DNA of 29,362 bases from Chloroflexi bacterium TSY (GTDB lineage Bacteria > Chloroflexota > Anaerolineae > Caldilineales > Caldilineaceae), in contig JAHBNG010000159.1 in the NCBI GenBank assembly GCA_019217005.1, forward strand, positions 1 to 29,362, given 5' to 3'. The translations under genes were made by a program, and so were the position numbers. The notes under the pieces are model-generated. The model was given only the letters and a program-made list of their open reading frames with translations. It did no database searches and was not told the origin of the DNA. Of the stretch, positions 1 to 9,000 are shown piece after piece. Positions within the stretch are counted from its first letter, which is position 1. Every line of letters begins with the position of its first letter.

Positions 1-23
1 GTCCGCCTAAAATGAACCACCCC
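1..23. mobile_element. MITE family 1, terminal fragment cut by window edge
   Basis: These bases are the exact reverse complement of the first 23 bases of the complete 155-bp element at 23127-23281, ending in the terminal motif TGAACCACCCC. The rest of the copy lies outside the window. It abuts the upstream region of the thiamine transporter operon. The target duplication cannot be checked because the other end is not visible. Confidence 0.8.
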
Positions 24-27
24 GTTT

Positions 28-103
28 CATCTAAGAAATATTGTGCAAAAAATCGTTTCCGCTAGAAATGGAATTGTGGCTTGTGCAATTTCGTCTGATG
101 AGC
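28..103 (+). repeat. Imperfect inverted-repeat element, copy 1 (upstream of thiB)
   Basis: A stretch of about 75 nt begins CATCTAAGAAA, contains TTGTGCAAAAA and a second TTGTGCAA, and ends TTTCGTCTGATGAGC. A related copy lies at 6014-6090. In that copy the two ends are clearly inverted (GCTCATC against GATGAGC, then about 8 more pairs). Both copies sit just upstream of a ribosome binding site and start codon, here 22 nt before the thiB ATG. It may be a palindromic MITE or a regulatory RNA leader; the sequence does not decide. The MITE ending at 23 may have clipped its left end. Confidence 0.55.
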
Positions 104-125
104 GAAAGAAGAAAAGGAGAAAGCA

Positions 126-1280
126 ATGCGCCAGAACATAGTTGCATGGAAATATTTTGTGCCATTGGCACGAGAGGCAGGACAGACTAAGACTTTTCCG
201 GGGCGTCACACGTTTATACCTGTTTTGCTACTTGTACTGCTCTTGGGTGCCGCCTGTCAACCAATTGCCGTACAACCTGCCGGGGTAGCCCCTTCTTCAG
301 AAGAGCCAACGACGTTGATATTGGCCAGCCACGGTTCGTTTAGTATCAGTGAAGAAGTCCTTGCTCAATTTGAAGGCGAACACAATGTGACGCTTCAGCT
401 TTTGGAATTGGGAGATGCCGGGGAAGCATTGAATCGTCTGATTCTTAGCAAAGACGCTCCATTAGCTGACGTCTTTTATGGCGTAGACAATACCTTCTTG
501 AGCCGAGCGCTAGAGGCCGATATCTTCGAGTCATATGACTCACCCATGCTGGAGCAGATATCAGACGATCTCAAGCTGGACGCAGAAAATCGTCTGCTGC
601 CCGTTAACTTTGGTTTTGTCACCATTAATGCCGATAAAGAATGGTTTGCTGAAAGTGGTCTTGCGATACCCCAAACACTGGATGACTTGACGAATCCTGA
701 CTATAAAGGGTTATTGGTCGTGGAAAATCCGGCCACCTCATCGCCTGGACTGGCCTTTCTATTGACGACGGTTGCTTATTTTGGGGAAGATGGTTACCTA
801 GACTTTTGGCAAGCGTTGCGTGAGAATGACGTATTGATCACTCAGGGCTGGAGTGAAGCATACTTCGAGCACTTTACTGTTGGCTCCGGTGGAGGAGGGG
901 CTCGTCCACTGGTTGTCACCTATTCAACGAGCCCACCGGCTGACGTGGTCTTTGCTGAGGATGGACGGACCGAACCGGCCAGCGTCAATGTTTCACCACC
1001 TGAAGGCACCTTCCGCCAGATCGAATTTGTCGGGGTGTTAAAGGGTGCGCAGAACCCAGAGATGGGTCGGGCGCTCGTTGATTTCATGCTCGGCAAAAGC
1101 TTTCAGGAGGATATCCCACTGCAGATGTTTGTCTATCCAGCCAATGTGGATGCTGGCCTCCCTGATGTCTTTGTTGAGTTTGGCCAGACACCAGACACCC
1201 CCGCGGTTGTGGATCCTGCCGCCATTGAGGCCAACCGAGAGACATGGACAACAGAGTGGACCGAAATAATGCTTCGCTAA
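126..1280 (+). CDS. thiB: Thiamine-type ABC transporter substrate-binding lipoprotein
   Basis: This is the extracytoplasmic binding protein of a thiamine (or thiamine phosphate) importer, tethered to the membrane as a lipoprotein. The 384-residue product has an unusually long N-region, a hydrophobic stretch at about residues 31-41 and a lipobox ending at Cys44 (LLGAAC). The mature part follows the ThiB pattern: an initial beta strand then SHGSFS, a segment rich in DAGEAL, and ADVFYGVDN, as in family-1-like binding proteins for thiamine. The start is chosen because AAGGAGAAA lies 6-7 nt upstream of ATG. It is followed by the permease and ATPase genes in thiBPQ order. An iron or phosphonate binding protein is the main alternative, but the full gene set fits ThiBPQ best. 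Confidence 0.85.
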   Translation: MRQNIVAWKYFVPLAREAGQTKTFPGRHTFIPVLLLVLLLGAACQPIAVQPAGVAPSSEEPTTLILASHGSFSISEEVLAQFEGEHNVTLQLLELGDAGEALNRLILSKDAPLADVFYGVDNTFLSRALEADIFESYDSPMLEQISDDLKLDAENRLLPVNFGFVTINADKEWFAESGLAIPQTLDDLTNPDYKGLLVVENPATSSPGLAFLLTTVAYFGEDGYLDFWQALRENDVLITQGWSEAYFEHFTVGSGGGGARPLVVTYSTSPPADVVFAEDGRTEPASVNVSPPEGTFRQIEFVGVLKGAQNPEMGRALVDFMLGKSFQEDIPLQMFVYPANVDAGLPDVFVEFGQTPDTPAVVDPAAIEANRETWTTEWTEIMLR

Positions 1281-1295
1281 TCGAGCGTGTACCAT

Positions 1296-1350
1296 AAAAT
1301 GTGTAAATGGAGCCCGCTCAGTCAGAGAATCGGCTGCATTTACGCATTTT
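1296..1350. repeat. Long inverted repeat between thiB and thiP
   Basis: Two 19-nt arms (1296-1314 and 1332-1350) are complementary at 17 positions, with a 17-nt loop. The hairpin lies in the 120-nt gap between the binding-protein and permease genes. It has no T-run. An intra-operon stem-loop of this kind often stabilises the upstream message and lowers expression of the downstream part, which is inference here. Confidence 0.6.
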
Positions 1351-1400
1351 GGAACATGCTCCCGTTAATCTGAAAAGCATCTAAACTTTAGCAATCCAAC

Positions 1401-3158
1401 GTGGACAAACCGCTAACTCCTGACAACATAACCTCGTCGGCTAGACTTGTAGATGATGCGCGTCGGACATGGTCTGCGCCACGAACCATATATCACGCAG
1501 TACGTATCACGCTCTATGCACTCCCCCTGCTTTTTTTCGCCGTATTCTTTTTCTATCCCCTGCTGCGTATTCTACATTTAAGCTTCTTCCCGAACGGGCA
1601 GTTGAATCTGGGTGGCATTGTTGAACAACTCGCCCAGCCCTTTTTGTGGAAGGTGCTCTGGTTCACAATCTGGCAGGCAGCCGCGTCGACCATCTTAACG
1701 TTGCTGGGCGGTCTGCCCTTGGCTTACATCTTTGCACGATACCATTTTCCTGGGAAGACCCTGCTGCGTGCGCTGACCACTGTTCCCTTCGTCATGCCAA
1801 CAGTGGTCGTTGCGGCAGCATTCACGGCGCTTGTTGGGAACAATGGAGTGATCAACCAATGGCTGCGGGTGGCTTTTTCGTTGGACGAATCGCCCCTCCA
1901 ACTCATGCACACAATCTGGCTAATTCTGGCTGCCCATGTGTTTTATAACGTAAGCGTAATTGTGCGCACCGTGGGTGGCTTTTGGTCCAATCTCAACCCA
2001 CGTTTGTACGAAGCCGCCGCTGTATTGGGTGCAAATCGACGACGCCTTTTTTTTGAGATCACACTACCTCTACTGCTGCCTAGCATTCTCGCTGCGAGCC
2101 TCCTCGTCTTTCTCTTTTGCTTCACCAGTTTCGGCGTCATCCTCATTCTGGGCGGACTGGGCTTTGCAACGCTCGAAGTGGAGATCTATCGTCAGGCGGT
2201 CAGTCTTTTTAATCTACCCGTTGCTGCTTTTCTCAGCCTTATACAGATGATGCTTACCTTTTGTGTGATGGCTGTTTATACGAGACTCCAAGCCAAAAGC
2301 AGTCTGCCTCTAGAAATGCGTCCTGAACAGAGCACAGCTCAACCCTTGAGATCGGTCAGCACACGATTCTGGGTGGGTCTCTCCTTGGGCGTCATGTTTG
2401 TCCTACTCCTGGCACCGCTGCTAACATTGGCATGGCGCAGCATTATGTTGGGCGATGGTGGACCAACGCTCCGTTATTATACAGAGTTGACCATCAACCG
2501 GCGGCAGAGCGCATTCTTTGTTGCACCCATTGTGGCGGTCCGCAATTCGTTGCTCTATGCCATCACCACGATGCTCATTAGTCTGCTATTGGGGATTACT
2601 AGTGCATACTTATTGTCACATCCACGGGAGCGAACCTTTATGGGACGCGTCACGGCACTGCTCGACCCTATCTTTCTGCTGCCTTTGGGAACGTCTGCCG
2701 TGACCTTGGGCTTTGGCTACCTGATTTCGATGGGCAGTCTGCGTACATCTCTCCTATTGATTCCAATCGCCCACTCACTCATTGCTGTTCCATTTGTTGT
2801 GCGTACCTTTTTGCCTGCGTTGCGGAGCCTGGATCCACGCCTGCGTGAATCCGCTGCCATCATGGGTGCACCACCGATGCGCATCTGGTGGGAAGTAGAT
2901 GTGCCCCTACTTTTTCGTGCCGCGTTGGTGGGTGCTGTCTTTGCTTTCACGATTAGCTTGGGTGAATTTGGCGCTACACTACTTGTCAACCGCCCCGACA
3001 TGCCGACAATGCCGATTGTTATCTACAAGGCACTTGGTAATCCTGGGTTGCTTAACTACGGTCAGGCACTGGCCATGAGCACCATTCTGATGTTCGTTTC
3101 AATGTTTAGCTTCATCATCATTGAGCGACTGCGTTTTCAAGGGATCGGAGAGTTTTGA
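1401..3158 (+). CDS. thiP: Thiamine ABC transporter permease, fused two-domain
   Basis: This is the inner-membrane channel of the ThiBPQ importer. The 585-residue protein contains two homologous permease halves, each with about six membrane segments. Each half carries the cytoplasmic EAA loop that docks the ATPase: [20 protein letters not shown] in the first half and [10 protein letters not shown]...PLLF in the second. This fused architecture is typical of ThiP and FbpB-like permeases. Translation appears to start at GTG (1401); there is no strong Shine-Dalgarno and no better in-frame ATG before the first membrane helix. The stop codon lies 17 nt before the ATG of the ATPase gene, so the two are probably co-translated. 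Confidence 0.85.
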   Translation: MDKPLTPDNITSSARLVDDARRTWSAPRTIYHAVRITLYALPLLFFAVFFFYPLLRILHLSFFPNGQLNLGGIVEQLAQPFLWKVLWFTIWQAAASTILTLLGGLPLAYIFARYHFPGKTLLRALTTVPFVMPTVVVAAAFTALVGNNGVINQWLRVAFSLDESPLQLMHTIWLILAAHVFYNVSVIVRTVGGFWSNLNPRLYEAAAVLGANRRRLFFEITLPLLLPSILAASLLVFLFCFTSFGVILILGGLGFATLEVEIYRQAVSLFNLPVAAFLSLIQMMLTFCVMAVYTRLQAKSSLPLEMRPEQSTAQPLRSVSTRFWVGLSLGVMFVLLLAPLLTLAWRSIMLGDGGPTLRYYTELTINRRQSAFFVAPIVAVRNSLLYAITTMLISLLLGITSAYLLSHPRERTFMGRVTALLDPIFLLPLGTSAVTLGFGYLISMGSLRTSLLLIPIAHSLIAVPFVVRTFLPALRSLDPRLRESAAIMGAPPMRIWWEVDVPLLFRAALVGAVFAFTISLGEFGATLLVNRPDMPTMPIVIYKALGNPGLLNYGQALAMSTILMFVSMFSFIIIERLRFQGIGEF

Positions 3159-3175
3159 GCAGACAGGAAGGATCT

Positions 3176-4243
3176 ATGCTTAAATTACGCAATATCCACA
3201 AAACCTATGACGGCTCAGTGCCCGTCTTGCACGACATTGAGTTAACGGTTGCGACAGGCGAAATTGTCTGTTTGCTCGGCCCCAGTGGGTGTGGTAAGAC
3301 AACGCTGTTGCGCATCGTCGCCGGATTAGAGAAGCCAGACCGAGGAGAGCTACGCCTCGAGGGTGACGATCTGACGCGTGTTCCGGTTCATCGGCGCAAC
3401 TTTGGCTTGATGTTTCAGGAGTTTGCCCTCTTTCCACATAAGTCGGTTGGTGAGAATGTGGCATTTGGTTTGCGCATGGCGGGGCAGTCGCGGCGCGCAA
3501 TTGCCCAACGCGTTCATGAGATGTTGAGGCTCGTCTCATTAGAGGGTTACGAAGATCGGTCAATTTTTGAGCTAAGTGGTGGAGAACGGCAGCGCGTTGC
3601 CCTGGCGCGCAGTCTCGCGCCACAACCTCGCTTGTTGATGTTGGATGAACCATTGGGCAGTCTGGATCGGACGCTGCGTGAAGAGCTGATGACGGAGTTG
3701 AGCGTTATTCTCAAGCAAGTGGGCGTTACCGCACTCTACGTGACTCATGATCAGGAAGAGGCCTACGCAGTTGCAGATCGAGTGGTCGTGATGAATCGCG
3801 GAATGATTGCGCAAATTGGCACGCCCGCTGGGGTTTATCACCAACCCGCCAGCGAGTTTGTTGCCCGCTTTCTCGGATTCAATAATCTTTTACCGGCAAC
3901 GGTATCGGGTCGAGCACAGCAGGTGGTCAATACACCCATTGGCGATTTCCCTTTGACCACAACGGCTAGACAGGGTAACTACACTCTACTCATCCGTCCC
4001 GATGCTGCAACCATCGCACCAGTCGAAACGGATAATGGTTCAATCCTGTCTGGGACGCTCACTGCACTTTCATTTCGCGGGGGATATTATCGCGTGCAAG
4101 CAGTAGTAAAAGGAGCAGACAGTCCATACCAACTGGACTTTACGTTGGCCGATTCGATTCTTCCACAGTTGACGATTGGTCAAAAAATAAAATTCAAAAT
4201 AGATCCCAATTGTTTGACGCTATTAGGTTCTGTTGACATTTAG
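3176..4243 (+). CDS. thiQ: Thiamine-type ABC transporter ATP-binding protein with C-terminal TOBE-like domain
   Basis: This is the cytoplasmic ATPase that drives the importer. Visible motifs are Walker A GPSGCGKTT, Q-loop in LMFQEFALFP, signature LSGGERQRVALARSL, Walker B LLMLDEPLGSLD and the switch histidine in VTHDQEEA. At 355 residues it is longer than enterobacterial ThiQ because of a C-terminal TOBE-like domain (about residues 240-355), as in FbpC/PotA-type ATPases. The ATG at 3176 is preferred over an upstream TTG because AGGAAGGA lies just upstream. It is the last gene of the operon. Substrate assignment rests on the neighbouring thiB-like gene; iron or putrescine ATPases are similar. 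Confidence 0.8.
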   Translation: MLKLRNIHKTYDGSVPVLHDIELTVATGEIVCLLGPSGCGKTTLLRIVAGLEKPDRGELRLEGDDLTRVPVHRRNFGLMFQEFALFPHKSVGENVAFGLRMAGQSRRAIAQRVHEMLRLVSLEGYEDRSIFELSGGERQRVALARSLAPQPRLLMLDEPLGSLDRTLREELMTELSVILKQVGVTALYVTHDQEEAYAVADRVVVMNRGMIAQIGTPAGVYHQPASEFVARFLGFNNLLPATVSGRAQQVVNTPIGDFPLTTTARQGNYTLLIRPDAATIAPVETDNGSILSGTLTALSFRGGYYRVQAVVKGADSPYQLDFTLADSILPQLTIGQKIKFKIDPNCLTLLGSVDI

Positions 4244-4387
4244 CGTGCGCCCTCAGAGCGTTGGTCGCGTTGAGAGATACTTTCTCTCGAGAGGTTGTGG
4301 TGCGACGCACCCACTGCGTGAGCAAATGTCAACGATTCCCATAGATGTTCAGATAATGTCTTTCCACGCGAAACAGTAGCTTGTCAG

Positions 4388-4435
4388 CATTTCAGCCGGT
4401 CAGCCAGAGAGCTGACGAGCTGACCGGTTGAAATG
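4388..4435. terminator. Strong hairpin between convergent operons
   Basis: Two 17-nt arms (4388-4404 and 4419-4435) pair perfectly apart from one G-U, around a 14-nt loop. It lies between the end of thiQ and the end of the minus-strand enolase-superfamily gene, where a bidirectional terminator is expected. No clear T-run follows on either side, so it may act as an mRNA 3'-end stabiliser instead. Confidence 0.5.
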
Positions 4436-4513
4436 CCATCAACGACAGGAAAAGATTTTCCTGAAAGGCTATAGTAGATCGTGATCGTAAATTCGAGAGA
4501 TGAGCGTGCTCAA

Positions 4514-5671
4514 CTACTCGAATATTGCCTCACCTGTCTTATGGGCATTGATAAAATCCCAATCCAGCGGCACGCCTAATCCCGCGCCCTCTGGCACGTC
4601 GACGCAGCCGTTCTTATCCACCGAATCCACTTCGTCCATCCATTGTCTGTCCGGGTAGATCGGTGCTTTGGTCTGCTCTACTTTGTGAATGCCAACACCC
4701 AGTTCGAAGTAGTTGGTGTTGCGAATAGTCGCCATACAGTGGCGATGGGCCAAGCCGCCGCCGTGTAACTCAACATCCAGACCATTGGCTTCTGCAATTG
4801 CCGCAATCTTCATAACGCCTGTGATGCCGCCATCCATGTGGGCATTGGCTCGTACATAGTCAGTTGCGCCGGCATGAATTGTATCCATTTTAGCCTCTAA
4901 GCCGCGGATATGTTCTCCCATCAGCAATGGTGTTTTGATCAGTTCACGTAGCTTGGCGTGCGCAAATTGGGAAAAGCCGCCACCACGAAAGGCATCCTCA
5001 TACCACATATAGCGCGCCTCGTCACAAGCCCGCCCCACCCGCAATACATCATCAAAAGTGCTAAACGCCCCAGCCGGATCCAACATCAGGTCCATCTCAT
5101 CACCGACGGAATCACGGATGGCCAGCACAGCTGCAACTTCGCGGTCAATGGGACCGTGTACCCAGCCATGAATCTTGAAGGCTGGATAGCCATAGGTTTC
5201 TTTACAAAGCAATGCAAACTCAGCATAGTCTTCGGGTGTGCTCAGTCCCCCATTTTCATCGCCGTGGTAGGTGCTCGCATAGGCTGGCAGCTTTTTGCGC
5301 CAACCACCCAACAACTGATAGACTGGCACTTCGTAGAGCTTGCCTGCGATATCCCATAGAGCAATATCCACGGCGCTGGGCGGGGTGGCATCTGGTTGAC
5401 GGCGCAAACGCTTCAGGTCATGCCAAATAATTTCTCTTTGTAAGGGATTGCGCCCCAGCAAATATTGAGCTGTACGCTTATCAATGGTCCCAGGAACTTC
5501 TCCCCGAATACCAGCGTCGGTTTCGATGGTCAGGATGCTGCCGCCAGTCGAAAAGCGGTCACCTGGCGTATAGACTGTGTCGAAACCATATTTTACTTCC
5601 AGGGCGAGGTCCATCAAGTCATACTGAAAATGGGTGATGATGATACGATTGATTTTGAGGTTGCTGGTCAT
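4514..5671 (-). CDS. Mandelate racemase/muconate lactonizing enzyme family protein (enolase superfamily)
   Basis: This is a cytoplasmic Mg-dependent enzyme that abstracts a proton alpha to a carboxylate, probably a sugar-acid dehydratase or a racemase; the substrate cannot be read from the sequence. The product has 385 residues: N-terminal capping domain (about 1-125), then a TIM barrel. Barrel residues seen are K166-I-H168 (the KxK/KxH base position), metal ligands D198 (LMLDPAG), E225 (WYEDAF) and E253 (MGEHIRG), D280 in AHMDGGITG and H303 in ELHGGG. The frame is open further upstream, but the ATG at 5671 is chosen because AAGGAACGG precedes it and the residues after it match the family start. 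It is divergent from the DUF3179 gene and near a sugar importer, which fits carbohydrate-acid catabolism. Confidence 0.85.
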   Translation of the reverse strand: MTSNLKINRIIITHFQYDLMDLALEVKYGFDTVYTPGDRFSTGGSILTIETDAGIRGEVPGTIDKRTAQYLLGRNPLQREIIWHDLKRLRRQPDATPPSAVDIALWDIAGKLYEVPVYQLLGGWRKKLPAYASTYHGDENGGLSTPEDYAEFALLCKETYGYPAFKIHGWVHGPIDREVAAVLAIRDSVGDEMDLMLDPAGAFSTFDDVLRVGRACDEARYMWYEDAFRGGGFSQFAHAKLRELIKTPLLMGEHIRGLEAKMDTIHAGATDYVRANAHMDGGITGVMKIAAIAEANGLDVELHGGGLAHRHCMATIRNTNYFELGVGIHKVEQTKAPIYPDRQWMDEVDSVDKNGCVDVPEGAGLGVPLDWDFINAHKTGEAIFE

Positions 5672-5869
5672 GATTCCGTTCCTTGTGAGTAGTTTATTTT
5701 TGGAAAAGCCTAAAACCTTCTTATTTACTGGGCCAAATCCCGTCTTCCGTAGGCTCACCCACTGAATCTTCGTGGTTCAGACTGTAAGGTGAAAACAATA
5801 TAGAGGGGGCTGACATGGATATTACTTCTAGACTCTGTACGCTGCGTGAATAAAAACTCGTTTTCCAAT

Positions 5870-5935
5870 CTCAGTAGACCGCAATCGCTAGATTCTTCAC
5901 TTCGTTCGAGAATGACACGATTGCGATCTACTGAG
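5870..5935. repeat. Short palindromic element with CTCAGTAGA ends
   Basis: The ends CTCAGTAGACCGCAATCG and CGATTGCGATCTACTGAG are inverted with one mismatch. The core contains TTCTTCACTTCGTTCGAGAATGAC, a motif of the type common in intergenic palindromes of several bacterial phyla. The outer nine bases match the terminal inverted repeat of the 215-bp MITE at 23820-24034, so both may be mobilised by the same transposase. It lies in the divergent intergenic region 5672-6117. Confidence 0.65.
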
Positions 5936-6013
5936 TATGAATTGGTCTTCATATTCATACAGCTCACAACTGCAATTGAAATAAGAAGGTCTGAAACAGT
6001 CAATTTTATCAAG

Positions 6014-6090
6014 GCTCATCTAAGAAAATTGTGCAAAAATGTTTTCACAAAAGGGTTTATTGTGCAAGTTCACAATTTCGTCTGATGAGC
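6014..6090 (+). repeat. Imperfect inverted-repeat element, copy 2 (upstream of DUF3179 gene)
   Basis: The ends GCTCATC and GATGAGC are inverted, and adjoining bases AAATTGTG and CACAATTT extend the pairing (about 16 of 20 positions). It shares CATCTAAGAAA, TTGTGCAAAAA and TTTCGTCTGATGAGC with the copy at 28-103. It ends 27 nt before the ATG at 6118. The rest of the 5759-6117 gap holds the palindrome at 5870-5935 and no gene I can support. Confidence 0.6.
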
Positions 6091-6117
6091 GTCATCAATG
6101 ATCTGGAGGGGTTCATC

Positions 6118-7011
6118 ATGAATCGATTTGTCAAGATTGGGCTTTTTGCTGTAGCCGCAATCTTTGTTCTTTATAACCTCCCGACGATTGGCGCAATTTT
6201 TGGGATGCGCTCAACTGAAACGGTCGGGAGAACAGGTAGCAATGATGGTGAGGACCGTGGGTATGAAATGGTAACATTGTTGCCGAAAAATGCAATTCCG
6301 GCAATCAACAATCCTCAATTTGTCACGGGTGCTGAGGCCGATGAGCACTATGTACCGGAAGAGCTAGTTTTGGGTGTGGAGATTGATGGCGATGCAAGAG
6401 CTTACTCCATTCCTTTTCTGAGTGGACACGAGATTGTGAATGATGTGGTTGGCGGCGAGCCCATCGCCGTGACGTGGTGACCGCTCTGCTATACGGGCAT
6501 CGTGTATGCCCGCACAGTTGAAAATCCAACCACAGGTGCAGAAGAGACGCTCACTTTTGGTGTCAGTGGCAAGCTGATCATGAATGTGCTTGTGATGTTT
6601 GACAATGAGACTGATACCTACTGGAGCCAGCTTTTGGGAGAGGCGTTGGAAGGTTCACTTGCAGGAGCCAAGCTAACACCCATTGCAGCGGTCCAGACCA
6701 CATGGGATGAATGGAAAAAGCTGTATCCAGAGACGAAGGCATTGCGTACTGGGAGGACTGGTGGGTATGACCAGTATGCTGGCTATTACAAATCTGGGAG
6801 TGCCGGTGTTTTGGGCGAGGCATCACAGGATGACCGAGTTCCCGGAAAAGAATTGGTGGCGGGGGCTGTCTTGGATGAGCAGCCAGTGGCGTATCCACAC
6901 AGTGTGTTGGCCGCCGAGTTGGCCGTCAATGATACTGTTCAAGAAAAGCCAGTCGCCGTCTTTTTTGACCCGCGTACAGCCACGGCAGTCGCCGGGGCCA
7001 CGCACCCATGA
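6118..7011 (+). CDS. DUF3179 domain protein, candidate selenoprotein (in-frame UGA at 6478-6480)
   Basis: The reading frame from ATG 6118 (Shine-Dalgarno GGAGGGG, 7 nt away) gives 297 residues if UGA at codon 121 is read through. Residues 5-25 form one hydrophobic segment, so the protein is secreted or anchored. The DUF3179 pattern is clear on both sides of the UGA: RAYSIPFLSGHEIVNDVVGG, then VTW-UGA-PLCYTG, then TFGVSGKL and ELAVNDTV. The family has CPLC here, so UGA replaces the first Cys of a CxxC motif, giving UPLC (Sec121, Cys124). A hairpin follows at the right distance. The end of the domain after FFDPRTATA seems to be missing. Without selenocysteine machinery it would be a nonsense mutant. 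The family's function is not known; a redox role is suggested only by the UxxC motif. Confidence 0.65.
6478..6512 (+). promoter_or_regulatory. Candidate bacterial SECIS element
   Basis: The UGA is at 6478-6480. Downstream, GGGCAT (6495-6500) pairs with ATGCCC (6506-6511) around a 5-nt loop CGTGT with G at loop position 2. A further C-G pair and a weaker lower stem containing A-C mismatches extend it (6489-6517). The apical loop begins 20 nt after the UGA. Distance and loop guanine match what is known for bacterial SECIS hairpins bound by SelB. Confidence 0.5.
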
Positions 7012-7075
7012 TGGGCTGCTCTACAAACCACAAGATGAAGCCGAAACGACCAAGACTCGTGATCTGATCAACCGG

Positions 7076-7507
7076 ATGATTGTTGAGCTGACTTCTTCTG
7101 ATATGCACTCGGACCAAGGCGAACTGGCCCAAACCTGGCACGACGACATGATCTGGTTTGGACCAGCGGGCATCGGCGCTGCCTACACAACCGAGCGCTA
7201 TGAAATGCAACATCAAGGGCCATTCAGCGATGGGCTGGACGACATTGTGTTTCACGGCCACATTTGTCGCATGGCAGAAGGGAAATATGGCGGCTTCTTC
7301 GGTTGGGCCAACCTAACCATGAAACCGGGTGGCGGCTTTATGGGGATGCCAGCCTCGAACAGAGAGGTTGAAATGCGAGTGGTCGATATGTATCGCCGCG
7401 ACGGTAACAAACTGGCTGAAAACTGGATCTTTATTGATCTGTTGCATTTCCTCTCAATGCAGGGGTTGGATGTGCTGGGGAGGATGAGGCGGATTCATCG
7501 TAGATAG
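7076..7507 (+). pseudogene. SnoaL-like polyketide/ester cyclase, probably lacking its own start
   Basis: A SnoaL-like (NTF2-fold) domain is recognisable: HDDMIWFGPAGIG, then a GPF segment, then VDMYRRDGNKLAENWIFIDL near the C-terminus. The homologous frame begins before the first in-frame ATG (7076), at about 7004, in a region still occupied by the DUF3179 frame. It has no ribosome binding site there. It therefore looks 5'-truncated, with a junction at about 7005-7020 that also removed the DUF3179 C-terminus. Its closest relative in the window is the two-domain SnoaL protein at 11888-12814. The starting ATG at 7076 would give 143 residues and skip the first helix. Confidence 0.6.
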
Positions 7508-7612
7508 GCGCAAAGTTGCAAGGTTGCAGGATGGCGATGTTAAGGGTAGCAAAGTTGTATGGTAGTAAAGTGAAGTGAAACAACCCCGCTACTTTTCAAC
7601 TCTGCTCCCAAG
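7508..7612. repeat. GTTGCA-rich intergenic repeat, copy 1
   Basis: The gap after the SnoaL fragment begins GCAAAGTTGCAAGGTTGCAGG and continues with variants such as TAGCAAAGTTG, then CTACTTTTCAACTCTGC on the opposite strand sense. Related, clearer hairpins lie at 9001-9063 and 28201-28251. All three are intergenic and follow a stop codon. Confidence 0.5.
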
Positions 7613-7642
7613 AATCAATTCTTTATTGCTCTAGAGGAGAAA

Positions 7643-8998
7643 ATGATGTTAAAAAACGCAAAAATAGTCCCGTTGATTTTGGTTTTAGGTCTATTCAGTA
7701 TGTTGGTCATGGGTTGTGAAGCAGCCGCACCCGAGGCGGCAGCGGGGGGTGAAGCAGCGGCTGACGGGGAAGCGATGGCAGATGCTTCGGTTTGCAATGT
7801 AGAAGCGCCTGCAGAGCCTGTTGAGCTCAATCTAATCGGTTGGCCGTTTGACATTATGGACTTCTACACCGCTGAAATTGAGAAGTGCGGCCAGGTTGAG
7901 AATATTACCATCAACTCACAAATGCAAGACTTTACGGCAACCAAAGATGCGTTCCGTCTGGCCATGTCCGGCGGCGGTGAGTCTCCCTATGACATGATGC
8001 ACGTGGCCAATACAGGCATTACTGAATTTGGATCGGTGGGCTGGCTATTGCCCCTCAACGACTTGATTGACAAATATCGCGATGAGTACGACCTGGACGA
8101 TATCTCTGAGACTGCCTGGGCAGGTGGCACCATCGATGGTCAGATCTATGGTATTCCGGCTGTTGGCAACACGCTTCATCTGGCCTACCGTTCGGATATA
8201 TTTGAGGAGAATGGGCTAGAGGTTCCGGAGACCTACGATGATGTCATCGCCATCTGTGAAGCATTGACAGACCATCCCGATCTGGACGTGGTATTTACGC
8301 AAGATATGTCTGCTGGCTGGGCGTGGGAACTGGAGTTCCTGCACTTCCTGCGGGCACACGGCGGAGAGTATCTCAACGAGGATAGTACGCCAGCCTTCAA
8401 TAGCCCCGAAGGAGTGGCTGCTCTGACACAAATGAAAGCAGTTGTAGATGCCTGCATGGGGCCAGAAGGTCTTGCGCTAGGGTACGAAGCAGCCGAGGTC
8501 GCTATGAATACAGGTGCTCAGGCCATGGTCCACATTTGGGCATCCAATACCGTCAGCATGTTTGATCCAGAACAATCAGACTATGTGGACGTCATCAAAT
8601 TTGCACCTGCGCCTGTTGCAGTCGCTGGAGGTCCACGCGTTGGGAGTGCCTGGAACGACTTCTACACTATCCCAGCCACAACGCCAAACGATCCTGATCT
8701 CATTTTCCGTATCCTGATGGAGGCGCTGGACCATGAGAGTATGGTTGGCGCAGCCGATGTCGGTATCGTGACGCGTACGTCCATTACCAAAGGGTTACCC
8801 AATCTACCCGCAGCCAGCGAAACCATGGCAAATGGCATTGGTATTTACTCTACCAATCCAGCCACGAGCTTGGCCCAAGCCGCACTGTGGAATCATCTAC
8901 CTTTCGTTGGCACGAGCGAAATGTCTCCCGAAGAGGCGCTGGCGGCCGCGGAAGAAGAGTATATTGCGGAAGCAAAAGCACAGGGATATTTAGAGTAA
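7643..8998 (+). CDS. Sugar ABC transporter substrate-binding lipoprotein (family 1)
   Basis: This is the extracellular binding protein of a carbohydrate importer of the CUT1 type. The 451-residue precursor has a hydrophobic N-terminus and a lipobox ending at Cys25 (LVMGC), followed by an Ala/Glu/Gly-rich linker (about 26-50) typical of Chloroflexota lipoproteins. The mature part has the family pattern: a segment with SGGGESPYDMMHVAN, YGIPAVGNTLHLAYRSDIF, and a late PRVGSAWNDFYTIPA. AGAGGAGAAA precedes the ATG pair at 7643/7646. It is followed by two permease genes in the same direction; the substrate is not determinable. Confidence 0.9.
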   Translation: MMLKNAKIVPLILVLGLFSMLVMGCEAAAPEAAAGGEAAADGEAMADASVCNVEAPAEPVELNLIGWPFDIMDFYTAEIEKCGQVENITINSQMQDFTATKDAFRLAMSGGGESPYDMMHVANTGITEFGSVGWLLPLNDLIDKYRDEYDLDDISETAWAGGTIDGQIYGIPAVGNTLHLAYRSDIFEENGLEVPETYDDVIAICEALTDHPDLDVVFTQDMSAGWAWELEFLHFLRAHGGEYLNEDSTPAFNSPEGVAALTQMKAVVDACMGPEGLALGYEAAEVAMNTGAQAMVHIWASNTVSMFDPEQSDYVDVIKFAPAPVAVAGGPRVGSAWNDFYTIPATTPNDPDLIFRILMEALDHESMVGAADVGIVTRTSITKGLPNLPAASETMANGIGIYSTNPATSLAQAALWNHLPFVGTSEMSPEEALAAAEEEYIAEAKAQGYLE

Positions 8999-9000
8999 AA

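Noticed and set aside
24..125. TPP riboswitch before the thiamine transporter
   Set aside because: The conserved CTGAGA and ACCTGATC-type boxes of the TPP element are not present; only the inverted-repeat leader is seen. A riboswitch upstream of the window cannot be excluded.
5755..6012. 85-residue minus-strand frame containing ILERSEES
   Set aside because: This peptide is a translation of the intergenic palindrome at 5870-5935; such frames are common false genes.
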